Source: Liriodendron chinense
Lineage: Eukaryota; Streptophyta; Magnoliopsida; Magnoliales; Magnoliaceae
Assembly (NCBI GenBank): GCA_003013855.2
Contig: PVNU02002850.1
Coordinates: forward strand, 868,001 to 932,000
Direction of reading: 5' to 3'
Length of the DNA: 64,000 nucleotides
The position numbers and the translations under genes were made by a program. The notes below the pieces were generated by a model. The model saw only the letters and a list, made by a program, of their open reading frames with translations, had not been told where the DNA came from and did not search any database. Shown piece after piece: positions 36,401 through 46,879 of this stretch (within the stretch, counting starts at the first letter, position 1; each line of letters starts with the position of its first letter).

Positions 36401-38072
36401 CCCTGATGTGTCCTCTAGTGGCATTGGATTAAGTTTGATCTTTTTACCGTTATGCATGAAGGTACACGCATTCAAACGGCCAAAGATCGTGACGTCATTG
36501 TTGAATAGCCACGGTCTACCTAGGATAATATGTCCAACATCCATAGGTATCATATCGCACCACAGGGACTCCTTATATGACCCGAACTCTATGGGAACTA
36601 AGCATTGATGGGTGACAGGAAGGGAAGTCTTGTCAACCCAAGAGACTTTGTACGGGTCGGGATGAGGTGTGGATTTCAATTTCAAACTGTCCAAGGTGTA
36701 GGCGGAAATCACATTTTGACAACTTCCACTGCCCACTATCACCCTGCAATTCTTCTCTCCACACTCAGCGAGAGTATAAAAGATAGTGTTTCGATACCAA
36801 TTGACACTACTCCTAGATTGAGCTAGCACACATCTGACTACCGCAAGCGCTGCTTCGTCGACCACTTCATCTTCATCACTAAGACCTCCTTCATGGTGAT
36901 ACTCTTCCACTTCACAATCACCCTGGTCATCTACAACCTTGTGGGACTCGCCTATAACTAAGGCTTTTCCACAGTTCTTCGTGGGACATTGATTGGACAT
37001 GTGACCAATATTCCCACACTCATAGCACCTCAATTGACTACCCCCACTAGGGCCGGAACCAAGGACACATTTGCCCTTATCATCCCTAGGTCTACGCGAA
37101 ACAGTTGCCTGTGCCCTAGGGTGGACTACCAATGTTAAGTCTAGTTCTCTGGGATTCAGATCTAGCATTAGCATCTCGGGACTCAAAGCGTCGAATGACA
37201 GGAGCCCTCAGATATTGTTCCAACTCCAGCACAACTTGGTACGCTTCATCCAAGTCTGTTATGGGCCAAGTCAAAAGGTCACGCTGAAGATCCGTTCGAA
37301 GGCCCGTCTTGAAACACGAAAGCGTTACCAAAGGGTCCTCTTGGATGTCACATCGCATCATATACTCCTCAAATTTAGCGATATAGTCAGTGACAGACAT
37401 TGATCCTTGACGCAAGGATTGCCATTGGTCAAGGAGCTTCTGTCGATCTGAGAGAGGGAGATACTTCTCCTTCATCTCATTCCAATATGTGATAGGGACT
37501 CTTCCAACTCTATCAATCCTACGCTCAGCGTTAGTCCAAAATAATTTGGCCTAGCCCAGAAGCTTCATCTTAACAAACCGCACATGTCGGTTTTCTAACA
37601 TGTAATACCACTCAAAGTAGTAATCCATGTCAGCTAACCAATCAAGGAATGCCTTGGGATCCAGACACCCATCAAAACTTAGGACTTCCACCCTCACATT
37701 CTTCATCACACGCTCATCTGGATCGTAGCGGCCTGGGTAATCATATGTGGCTTGTGCCTCCCGCACAACACCACGACCAGCTCCACGATCTCTGCCACCA
37801 TTATCTCCACGTGTGGGAGCGCATTCTTCAACAATTCCTCCCGCTTGGGATTGCGCATCATCCCCAACAGTAGGGTTCTCCCTTTGAGATGCCTCTAATT
37901 GCTCTATCCTAGTCATGGTGGTGGCTATTTGGTTGTCTATGCGAGCGAATTCACGCCTTTGACTCGTTTCTATGGCAGCTACCTTTTGCTTCAATTGAGC
38001 AAGTTGCTTAGATAATTCCTCGTTATTCATGATTGGTTGAAGTCCGAAACCTCTACCTCTTCTCGTGGGCAT
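33500..38072 (-). pseudogene. Gypsy-2 gag-pol, multiply broken
   Basis: Reading leftward from ATG 38072 (MPTRRGRGFG): gag (to ~36900) with zinc knuckle CYECGNIGHMSNQC (~37020), protease (VIVGSGSCQNVISA, ~36730, with the expected catalytic Asp position read as Gly), reverse transcriptase (36112-35441, catalytic box YFDDIFIYS intact at ~35670), RNase H (35383-35000), integrase (34933-34100; WELHSGGIVDHFGRDKT, DDE-core segment near 34540) and the integrase C-terminus (34093-33782). A degraded chromodomain-like stretch is near 33520-33580. Stops include TAG at 37551-37553 and near 35440, plus frameshifts near 37150 and 36110-36230. Same family as Gypsy-1. Confidence 0.92.
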
Positions 38073-38348
38073 GCAAGTAAAGAATCGAACTAAATTCTAC
38101 CCAACTTGCCACTTCGGTTATGCGACTCACAAGATGAATGCGATGAATTTAAATCTATAATGAACTGACACCAATTAATTCTAGACAATGCGACTCAAAT
38201 CTGGAAATTTTCCAAGTTAGGAAACTTTCTAAAACTGGAAAGTTTCTAAAATTGGAAACTTTCTAAATCTGAAAATTTCCTAAAACAAACCTAAAATTCA
38301 AACCCTAATTTGGTAACTCGATCTAAACATAACCATATAAACTCTAAT

Positions 38349-38359
38349 CTCTGATACCA
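38349..38359 (-). other. Gypsy-2 primer-binding site
   Basis: The minus strand reads TTGGTATCAGAG a few bases after the 5' LTR, complementary to initiator tRNA-Met. Confidence 0.88.
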
Positions 38360-38364
38360 AAATT

Positions 38365-39315
38365 TGATGCAGGATGCCCTAATTATGATGCATGCTCATG
38401 AGCACAATTAATCCAGTGGAATAATAAGAGAATAACAGTAAAAACTTCCACATCTATCATCATAATCTAAGAAAATCAGAAAAGAAACATGCAATAATGC
38501 GGGCCATCATCACAATCACACGGTGTGGGATTCAATTAACGCATTAGAATGGATCCGGCGAGGGATGGAACATCTCGATCTTGCATGGTTATAACCCAAT
38601 TGTCCAATGGGAATCACTAGTCCGAGAAATCAAAGGATTTTCTCGAATTAAGGATTTGAAAATCTGATAAACTAGGGTTTGGATCAAATCTCGGATTTAG
38701 GGTTGTGGGAATCAACAAAAGTAAGCTTAGAATAAAGAGGAAAGACAAGAGATTACCTTGAAGAAAGTTGGAGGGGAAAGGAAGAAGAAAGAAGAAGAAG
38801 ATTGGGGAAGAAAGGATGAAGTTCCACAGGGAGAGAGAGAGAAGAGAAGGCAACCCAAAGGCTTTCATTCAATAATCAATAGTTAAAATTCGAGTTTAGG
38901 GCTTAGCCCTCTTAAATAATCACTAAGAAAGAAAGAAAATACTAAAATACCCCTAATACTTAAGTAAAAAAACAACTTAAAAAAAAAAAATTCGCGCAGG
39001 CGTCGGGCACCCGAACATGGCCAAAAACATCCAGCAACTAAAACATGAAAATGAATGAATTTCGGGCGCCCGATGAATAGTTCAAGCACCCGATCGGGCG
39101 CCCAAAGACAGTGAAAATTGTCTAGCAACTGTCCAGCTTTCCATTCGTGTCTTCTTCATCCTACACACATGTCTTCCTAATATGGGGTCTTCTATGTACC
39201 AAACCACGTGTGTAGGGTCTTCAATACTCCTCAATGATCGCCTAGCCACAAGGAAGATGCTTATGGTGCGCGCTTTCTTCGCCGATAGACTTTGAAGGGT
39301 CTAATGTCCTCATCA
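38365..39315 (-). repeat. Gypsy-2 5' LTR (951 bp)
   Basis: Minus-strand start TGATGAGGACATTAG, end GCATCA. Slightly longer than the 3' LTR through small insertions in A-rich and GGGCGCCC-like regions near 38990-39090. Confidence 0.92.
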
Positions 39316-40610
39316 CTTATCTAGGGCTCCCATTATGTATTGGCAAGCCCACGATTCTCCATTGGGACATTGTCATTGAGAGGATGGAGAGGAAACTCTC
39401 CCTCGAGGAGAATCACTCTTATTAAGGCTTTCCTCTCCAACCCCCAAATCTGCTTCATGTCCCTTTTTGTTGCCACAAATCTATCCTTCTTCGCATCGAC
39501 AAGCTTTGTAGGGAGTTCCTTTGGCAAGGAGGTGCCTCCTCGAAGAAGTTCCATTTTGCTCAATTGGAACAACGTCTGTAGCCCTTGCTCTAATGGTGGC
39601 AGTGCGATCAAACGGTTGGACTTAGTCAACTCAACCCTTCTAAGCAAGTGGATTTGGCAATTCAGGACGAAGGTCTCTAACCTTTGGAGGTCTATCGTAG
39701 CTACCAAATATGGCACCTCCCTGATGGGTTGGTGGACTAGGGAGTCATCATTTTATAGGGCGTCCTTTCTTTAGAAGTCTGCTACCCTTGTGGCTCTGAA
39801 GGTCCATGCTGGCCTATCCTTTGTTGTGCGTGATAAGGCTAGGATCCATTTATGGGAGGACGTTTGGTGCAGTGATGTTCCCCTTTGCTCGGTATTTCCT
39901 GTCATTGTTAGCCTATGCCCTGTGAACAGTATTTTGGTTGCAGATTGTTTTTCAGTCCAAGCTTCGAGGGATATGTGACTTCCCCTGTGCTGTAAAAAAT
40001 CTGTAGGACTCTAAGATGGATGACCTAGTCTGTTTTCTCTCTCCTGCAGGGTATCCAACCTATCCTAGAAATTAAAGACTCACTCTGTTGGCAGTTTGGT
40101 AAATTGGGCTCCTTTTCAGTGCGCTTCTTATACTTCATGTTGGCTCAGCCCGGGTCCTTTGATGGTTGCAGGCACATGGGCTCGGTATGGCATTATAGTG
40201 CTCCAAAGGTTATTACATTTGCTTGGCTCACTAGAAGAAATAGAATGATTACGATTGACAATCTCCGCAAAAGAGTTCTCATCCTACCCAACGTCTGCCT
40301 CCTTTGTTTGCACGACGGGGAGTCTATGGATCATCTCTTTATCCACTGCATCTTCGTCTCAGATGTCTAGTCTTTAAATTCTCGGCCGGTCTCAATAAGG
40401 TCTTGATGCATATAAAGGATTGGGCTCTTTGTTGTGTCTTAGGGTTTGTGGTACTTGTTTTTTATTTTTTAGTTGGGTTCAATTAGGTGTCTCTAGTTCA
40501 ATTGGGTGGGTTTGTAGTGTCCCTTCTCTTGCCATTTTATTTTTGTTTCCTGTCTTTTTTTGGTCTTTGGCCTTAATAAAAACTCCATCATATTTCAAAA
40601 AAAAAAAAAA
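39316..40610 (+). pseudogene. LINE 3' portion with zf-RVT region and poly-A tail
   Basis: It continues the LINE after Gypsy-2. Broken frames give the post-RT region (ERMERKLS, LCREFLWQGG, HLWEDVWCSDVPLC near 39850) and a plant zf-RVT domain at 40104-40370 (APKVITFAWLTRRNRM, LRKRVLILPNVCLLCLHDGE, MDHLFIHC; Cys-x2-Cys then His-x4-His/Cys pattern). The element ends with AATAAAA and a 14-base A run at 40597-40610. Plus strand, antisense to RDR2. Confidence 0.88.
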
Positions 40611-41134
40611 TTTATTTTCTCAATGACAATCCTTATATAGAGGAATAGCACCCATAATCTACACAAAACCTTCCTTATAAATATAACAACATTACATCAT
40701 GGTAGGGATTTGCTAAGCCCACACATGCATACAAAGCATACCACGTAAACACCACACATGAGTCCGCATAGCAAACAGCTTCACTATCCAACCCCATCCA
40801 TTAGGTGGGTCCCACTATGTAGATGTTCTTAATCAAAACCAAAGTTGATCCACCAAACAGGTGGGCCAGAATATTAGAAATAGGTGGAGAGGTTAGAAAA
40901 ATTTAGCCAAGCATTTCTCATCAGTACATTGGTTTCGTAAACTATGGTCGACCTAACAGGTGGACTGACTTGATTCCTGAACCGGGGTATCTACGTAGTG
41001 GTATCCCTCTCTAGATGGATTGGTCTTACACCCGTTTTCCATGCTGACGCATATTTGGCATGTATATAATCTACATTATACACACAATGCAGCTAGCAAA
41101 GTTCCACTATGGTATATAACGGCATTTCTCAGTA
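40611..41134. other. Intron 1 DNA between LINE tail and Gypsy-3
   Basis: No gene or repeat recognised. The text GGTGGGCC / GTGGGTCCCACTATG near 40800-40880 resembles common plant MITE interiors, but no terminal repeats could be paired. Confidence 0.45.
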
Positions 41135-41837
41135 TGATGTAGGACACACCACAGATGCATTCTGAGCACGATTGGACCAAAAGAAGCCCAAACGAAAGCA
41201 GAAGTAGTCCGTCAAATACGGGCCCAGTCCTACATAGGGCATGACGTAACTGGACCCCAGGCATGCCAGAATCGAAGAAATTCATTCCAGGAAGGGAGAA
41301 ATTGACGTTCAAAGTGTGGACCGTAAACAACCATAACTTTTAATCCGAGCATCGTCACGAAATGCACAACCAATCGATCTTTATGTAACGATGCTTCTGG
41401 GGTCAACCGGCCAGTTATGACTGCCAAATTCATCAATTTCGCCAAAAAACACGACCCTTCAGTTCAACACTGCGATTTTAGGGAAAAAAAACCCCTTTTT
41501 CAGAAAGTTTTGTTTTTATCATATCTCCTTTTTCTTGCAAGTTTTAGAATTTCCGCCTTCTTTTTCTATTCTATTCAAATTAGGATTTCTATTTTAGGGA
41601 GATTTTGTTATTTCAGGTAATTTTTATTCCATTCGAATTAGGACTTTTATTAGGGTTTTAGGTCTTCCATATAAGTGATGTAATGGAGCATTCCAAATTA
41701 ATTTATTCAATAAAATACCCGAATTTTCTCTCTTACTTTCTTCTGGACTCGAGAATTCACCTTGTGGATTCAAGGTTCTGTTTACTTGGGGAAGACGGTG
41801 ATCTTCCTCTTACTATTTCACGATTTTACTTGCGTTA
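41135..41837 (+). repeat. Gypsy-3 5' LTR (703 bp)
   Basis: Begins TGATGTAGGACACACC, ends TTGCGTTA (CA changed to TA). Shared landmarks with the 3' LTR: GATGCATTCT, AGCACGATTGGACC, AAAGAAGCCCAAAC, GGTCTTCCATATAAGTG. Confidence 0.88.
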
Positions 41838-41839
41838 GT

Positions 41840-41851
41840 TGGTATCAGAGC
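41840..41851 (+). other. Gypsy-3 primer-binding site
   Basis: TGGTATCAGAGC, two bases after the LTR; initiator tRNA-Met type. Confidence 0.88.
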
Positions 41852-41870
41852 AAGGCTTTTCCTCGATTCA

Positions 41871-43277
41871 ATGCAATCTAACAGTGGTTCGAGCAACAAA
41901 CCCGTTGACGGTGCTCCGAGGAACAATCTTATGACAGCGGTGGCATATAAAGCTTTCCAGCAGGAGAACCTGCGGGCTATGCAAGGACGGCGGGCAGCGA
42001 TCAACTGTTTGATGGAGGCCTTAGAACAAACCAATGTTCGTAATAATGAGCAGCTTGGGATCGGTAATGGAGATCACAGTTATCGTATTCATGGTGCGAC
42101 ATCAGTGATGAATCGCAGGCCACCACTCTGATTGTAAGGAAGCTATTGTACATGCCGAAAAAAAGAAATAGATCTTCAGTGACACAACATCTTTCGAACG
42201 AAGTCCACCGTGAAAAAATGTGTGTGTGTGTGTGTGATCTGATCATAAATGACGGGAGTAGCGAAAATCTTACGTCATAGACTATGGTGGAAAAGTTGTA
42301 ACTAAAAACAAAAAAGCACCCCTCTCCGTACACGATTGGATGGATCAAGAAGGTCAGCGAAACAAAGGTAACTGAGCGATGTCGTATTCCCTTCTGCATA
42401 GGTAAATATTATAAGGACGAAGTAATGCATGACGTGGTTGATATGGAAGCTTGTCGCATGTTACTTGGTTAACCATGGCAGTACGATATTGATGTCATGC
42501 ATAGAGGTTGGGATAACATATTTGGTTTTGTTAAAGATGATAGGAAGATTATCCTCGCACCTATAAGAACGGAAAACCAACCCAAGACTCCTAAAGTGAA
42601 CGGGCGGTCTCTCATAACTGTATGAGATTTCATCAAAGAATCTAAGGAGACGGGCGAGATCAATGCATTGGTTGTAAAGGGGAAAAAAGTAAAACCCAAG
42701 AATATTCTAAAGAAGTTTAAACCAATGTTGCAAGAATTCAAGGGGATTATGCCCGATGAACTTCCCGACGAGTTGCCCCCCATGCGGAATATCCAACACC
42801 ATATTGATCTTGTCCTACGGGCAAATCTACCTAATCGCCCAAATTATCAGATGAGTCCGAAAGAGTGCGAGATCTTATAGGGATAAGTGGAGGAACTAAT
42901 CCCTAAGGGTCTAGTGAGAGAGAGCATGAGTTCATATGTTGTGCCAGCCATGTTGACGTCCAAGAAGTTACAGGAGTCTAATGTAAGTATAAGAAAGAAA
43001 CTAATAAACATCAACGCCAGAAGATGTATGAAGTGGGTGATGATGTGCTAGTTCACCTGCACAAGGAGATGTTTCTGACCGGGACATATAACAAGCTAAG
43101 GAATAAGAAGATCGGCCCTGTTCTAATCCTCAAAAAAATCAATGATAACGCCTATGTTATTGATCTTCCCAAGGGTATGGAGATCTCAAGGACTTTCAAT
43201 GTGGCAAACCTGTATGAGTATCATGAGCCGAGTCCATTGAATAACTCGAGGACGAGTTCTTTCCAAGTGGAGGGAAC
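41871..43277 (+). pseudogene. Gypsy-3 gag/protease/RT start fused to integrase C-terminus
   Basis: The first frame (41871-42131) is a gag start (MQSNSGSSNKPVDGAPRNN). Decayed protease follows near 42240-42480 (LIINDGSSENLTS). The RT-proximal segment is at 42668-42960 (LPDELPPMRNIQHHIDLVLR, RESMSSYVVPAM). Near 42970-42990 the sequence jumps to the integrase C-terminus (YEVGDDVLVHLHKE, IGPVLILKKINDNAYVIDLP) and the STFNVADLYEYHEP-like end. Roughly 3 kb of RT, RNase H and integrase core are missing compared with a full element. Confidence 0.85.
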
Positions 43278-44670
43278 TGATGTAGGAAGTGCCACAGATG
43301 CATTCTTAGCACGATTGGACCAAAAGAAGCCCAAACAGAGGCAGAAGTAGTCCATCAGATCCAAGCCCACTCCTACGTAAGGCATGACGTAACTAGGCCC
43401 AAAGCATGTCCGAATCAAAGAAATTCATTCTGAGTAAGGAGAAATTGTCATTCGAAGCATGGACCGTAAATCAGCCATAACTTTTGATCTGGGTATCATC
43501 ACGAAACGCACAAACTATCAATCCTTATGAAACGATGCTTCTAGGGTCAACCAGCCCGCAACACCAATTCATGCATTTTGCCAGAAAACACACCCCTCTA
43601 GTTAAACATTATGATTTTAGGGGTTGTTTGGATCCCTTTAATGTTTTAAGTTGTAAACACTTTACACTTGAAAAAGTTTCAAGTATAAATGGTTTACATG
43701 CTATTACGTTTGGCTTTAAAGTGGTTATCTATTTACAAGTAACAGATTATGTGTTTGGCTAACTTGTAAAGTGTTTAGTATTCATACCATAGAGCTTGGG
43801 CGGTAAAACCTTCCAAAATCTGCAGATCACATAAGACTTTGATTTCCTTTCAAAAAAAAAAAAAAATTTTTTTTTTTTTTGGGCGCGGGGGGGGAAGCAT
43901 GCACACACTAGATGGATTGGATGTCCTCCACTCATCACAATGGACCCAAATGTAATATGGAAGCTTTTAATAGTGGACGTCTCATCCTTCCCTCGTGTGA
44001 TCCATTTGTTAATCAACAAGCTATTTTTTAAGGGCCATAGGAGAGCATCAAGGGAAGCACATGAAGGACAAATTGGATGTACCATACACATTACAGTGGA
44101 CCCCCCATATCATGAGTGTGTATCAACCATTGTGTTCTACTATGTATAATGCCTTTTTAGCTGTAAAGACTTTGCCTGTAATCTGAAACATGGCTTTTTA
44201 CCTAGTTTCATATTACAGCTAAAAGTTGTAATGTATTTACAGCCTGTAAAGCCTTTATAGGCAAATACATGCATCCAAACAGCCCCTGTAATCCCTTTAC
44301 AACTTATGGATTTTACAGGCATCCAAATGACCCCTTGGGAAAATTTTACCTTTTTTAGAAGGTTCAATTTTTATCGTATTTTCGTATTCTTTCAGTTTTA
44401 GAATTTCTGCCTTCTTTTTCTATTCTGTTCGAATTAGGATTTCTATTTTAGGGAGATTTTTCTATTTCGAGTAAATTCTATCCTATTCGAATTAGGACTT
44501 CTATTAGGGTTTTAGGTCTTCCATATAAGTGATGTAATGGAGCATTCCATATTAATTTATACAATAAAATACCCAAATTTTCTCTCTTATTTTCTAGTGG
44601 ATTCAAGGTTTTGTTTACGTGGGGAAGACGGTGATCTTCCTCTTACTGTTTCATGTTCTTCCCTATGTCA
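43278..44670 (+). repeat. Gypsy-3 3' LTR, split by a MITE
   Basis: 43278-43619 and 44335-44670 align to the 5' LTR. The 715 bp between are a MITE. End TATGTCA. Confidence 0.87.
43620..44334. mobile_element. Harbinger/Tourist-like MITE (715 bp)
   Basis: Terminal inverted repeats GGGGTTGTTTGGATCCC and GGCATCCAAATGACCCC (imperfect, ~14 of 17 matching) interrupt GATTTTAGGG of the Gypsy-3 LTR. The 3-bp flank TTA (43617-43619) versus TTG (44335-44337) suggests a TTA target duplication typical of PIF/Harbinger. Subterminal DNA repeats ACTTGTAAAG/CTTTACAA words in both orientations. A purine/pyrimidine low-complexity patch lies at 43850-43895. Confidence 0.75.
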
Positions 44671-45228
44671 TGGTAGGCAAAAGCCATTATTTTTCCAAGG
44701 TCCGACATCTTCCCTTTCGCCCTTTTTTTTTATCTCAAAACAGCCATTACTGCCATGATAACGTTGTAACACCATTTTTCAAACCACAGGGTAGATATCA
44801 GTTTCCTGTCATTTGGAACCCTGGAAAAGTATACTTGTACTTGGGAGCCGCAAAAGGGGTGAAACAGGTTCCAGCTGGAATCCAATTCCAGCATAGACCC
44901 TGTTTTGAATTCCTGCCTGAAAGGTGAGTTGCAACATCCAAGGGAATGAATTCCCTCCCAATGGTCACAAATTTGAATGTCTTTAATAAATACAGGGCAA
45001 TTCTTACCCAGAATCCAACAACAGTTTCTGCATTCCACAGTATTGAATTCCAGATTGCCAAACATGACTGACAAAATCCATTTCTAAGGTAGTTTGGTTT
45101 CCTGGAAACAAATTCATTACTTTTTGAATTCCAGATGGCCAAACGACCCATAAAAATATATAGCAAAAAATTTTTTAAAAATTTACCGAAAGGAAGAAGT
45201 ACTAATGGAATTAACAAAAGAAGAATAC
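44671..45228 (-). other. Intron 1, exon-1-proximal DNA with a MITE-like scrap
   Basis: The motif ATTCCAGATTGCCAAACA/ATTCCAGATGGCCAAACG at 45048-45065 and 45128-45145 and GAATTCCAG/CTGGAATTC words on both strands suggest a hAT/Harbinger-type MITE end (CGTTTGGCCATCTGGAATTC reversed), but I could not pair a full set of termini. The long minus frame 44798-45283 runs through intron and is not a gene. Confidence 0.5.
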
Positions 45229-45810
45229 CTTCAAAAGAACCACATTGGATTTGAAATCCGCTCCTGCACCAGCCAAACGACACCCAAAAACCCCAATCAA
45301 ATTTGCAAACTGAATCTCCATCTTATACCTCTCCTCCCCGCAGCCACCTCCGTCAATTCCCTGCACTGCCACCGAAAACTCCACTCTCTTCCGCTCTGGC
45401 ATCACCTCCGCTCTCACCCCAACCCTCCAAGACTCAATTGCACCCATCCATCTGTCCCCTCCCAAGAACCCCACATGCAGAGCCCCTCCCTCCACCCGAT
45501 TCTGTGCCTCAGCCGGCCGCACGACAATCTCCTCGAACGACGGCGAGACCTCAAGGCGGACCCGCTGGAACTCAAGCTTTCCCTCTGCCGAGAGGAGGCG
45601 GGCCCGGGCCGCGGACTCAAGTGCATCGAACTGGACACGCCCTACACCTCGGGATTTCCAGTTACTGCGATCCGTGGCGATCTCGCAGGCAAAGACGGTG
45701 GATTCTCCGATCAAGGATTCGAAGAAGGCAAAGAGCTCGGAGGCGATTGCAGATAAAGGTATGTTGGAGACTCTTACGGTGCATCTCTCTCTGCTGTTGG
45801 TGATGGCCAT
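45229..45810 (-). CDS. RDR2: RDR2 exon 1: start codon and N-terminal RRM-like domain
   Basis: ATG at 45810-45808 in a good context (GGCCATGGCC). 194 codons end at AAG 45231-45229, followed by GTATTC. The start of the protein reads MAITNSRERCTVRVSNIPLS. Residues ~9-85 look like the RNA-recognition-like fold of plant RDR2 (TVFACEIATDRSNWKSRGVG, VQFDALESAARARLLS). Residues 86-194 are the following beta-rich linker, ending ADFKSNVVLLK. The exon has much higher GC than its surroundings and no stops. The upstream in-frame codons (Cys-Val repeats) come from a GT microsatellite and are not taken as coding, because the first possible start there is GTG. It joins exon 2 at 20668 in phase 0. Confidence 0.93.
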
Positions 45811-45930
45811 GGCCACACACACACACACACACACACAGATTTTGGGTGTTGGGATTTTGGCGGGGTTTGGGGTTTAAGAGAGGTCTGAGGACTGGTGTTG
45901 AAAAAAAGGGGGAGCTGTTGGATTATATAC
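45811..45930 (-). promoter_or_regulatory. RDR2: RDR2 5' leader and candidate TATA box
   Basis: On the minus strand GTATATAATC (45930-45921) lies ~110 bp before the ATG, a plausible TATA box giving a leader of ~80 nt. A (GT)n run occupies 45837-45814, directly before GGCCATGG. No other binding sites are claimed. Confidence 0.55.
45814..45837. repeat. (CA)12 microsatellite abutting the RDR2 start codon
   Basis: Uninterrupted CA run on the plus strand (GT on the RDR2 sense strand), three bases upstream of the ATG. Confidence 0.95.
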
Positions 45931-46879
45931 TCTGGCAGGGTGTAATAGTTCCTACGCGTGCACTCCGTGATTCTACATGCGGAATATTTTTAAATTGAAT
46001 TAAAATGTCCAAATCCTGGAAGCTACTGTCGATAGGTTTTATTCTTATGAACGTTTTGATTGAATATCTTAAACCTATGATTAATGGACATGTTTTGGTT
46101 GATCAGGACAGTTACTTCTCTTGCTAGCCGTCCATTGTATGTCTGTCAATCTGGAATTGAAGATAATAATTTGTTAGATTAAAAAGAAATATTTGAAAAA
46201 TCTAGATATTTTAGTTTTTACCTATGTTAACCCACTTGCTTTAATTGTGCTTACTTTTATCCTACATTAGAAGTTCTAATTGTTAAGACAACTAAGCTTT
46301 TATATTAAAACCTATTACTAATCCTTTTTATTGGAAAACAAGAGTACCAAGAGAGCAACATCGTGCGGGGCCACGGGTGTGGTTGTAGCGTAGTGCACTG
46401 TGGTGTGTGTTTTACTGGCACTTTTGTTTTCTCCGCGCATGTTTTCTCTTGTGCATATGAAAACAAACAATCGTTCTGTACTTATTTAATAATTAATAAG
46501 CCGGCATGCACCGACATGCATTTATTACGCCTCGAGCCCCAATAGCTACTTACTTTTTTTTATATTGACTTCTCATTTCCATTACAAATTCGATTATTGG
46601 GATCATATGGCTGAGATAGTGAGTGCACCTGATCAAAGCAGTTCATCTTGGAGGAGAGTTGTTGTATCCTGAGGGAAAACTTGTTGAGACCTAGTATATT
46701 AAGGATCGTCTTCCTGTTAGAGCAAATCTATCTTTAAAGCAATGACTATAACGTGCCTCAACTCTCTAAATTCTTCGTTTATTATATTTTATTTGATATT
46801 TTGGATTTTTGTGATATCTCTGTATATTAGAAGCAACAATGTAAAGATAGATTTCTCTATAAAAAAAAAACCTCGACAT
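45931..46879. other. RDR2 upstream region, no gene recognised
   Basis: AT-rich DNA with no domain-bearing frame. It probably contains distal promoter sequence of RDR2. From about 46600 the text becomes the degraded leader of the copia relic Copia-C. Confidence 0.45.

Larger units (their letters stand above)
32459..39315 (-). mobile_element. Gypsy-2: Ty3/gypsy chromovirus inserted into the LINE
   Basis: It is 6857 bp on the minus strand with LTRs at both ends and a perfect 5-bp target duplication CTTAT (32454-32458 and 39316-39320), removing any doubt that it split the LINE. Primer-binding site, gag-pol relic and polypurine tract are in the expected order on the minus strand. LTR divergence is visibly greater than in Gypsy-1, so it is older. 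It is in the same orientation as RDR2. Confidence 0.95.
41135..44670 (+). mobile_element. Gypsy-3: internally deleted Ty3/gypsy element
   Basis: Two LTRs (41135-41837 and 43278-44670, the latter enlarged by a MITE) enclose only 1.4 kb of internal DNA. The internal DNA keeps the start of gag, a broken protease and the first part of reverse transcriptase, then jumps to the integrase C-terminus. The flanks CAGTA and TGGTA are at best a decayed target duplication. It differs in sequence from Gypsy-1/2 and has the AGTTCTTTCCAAGTGGAGGGAAC-type polypurine tract of another gypsy lineage. Confidence 0.88.
20669..45228 (-). other. RDR2: RDR2 intron 1 (24,560 bp), filled with nested transposons
   Basis: Bounded on the minus strand by donor AAG|GTATTC (45229/45228) and acceptor TTTTTCAG|CTC (20669/20668), both phase 0, joining ...VVLLK to LKYAPK.... 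The same join is continuous in plant RDR2 proteins. Within it lie Gypsy-1, Gypsy-2 nested in a LINE, Gypsy-3 with a MITE, and further LINE and LTR scraps. Together these make up most of its length. Confidence 0.9.

Noticed and set aside
44798..45283. 161-codon minus-strand ORF
   Set aside because: It lies across the exon 1/intron border in another frame and shows no family signature.
45303..45803. Plus-strand 166- and 183-codon ORFs over RDR2 exon 1
   Set aside because: Shadows of the GC-rich exon on the minus strand; Pro/Ser-rich composition without domains.
45832..45834. Upstream in-frame start giving a Cys-Val repeat N-terminus for RDR2 exon 1
   Set aside because: The codon is GTG and the peptide is only the translated GT microsatellite. 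The ATG at 45810 has a good context and family-like N-terminus follows.
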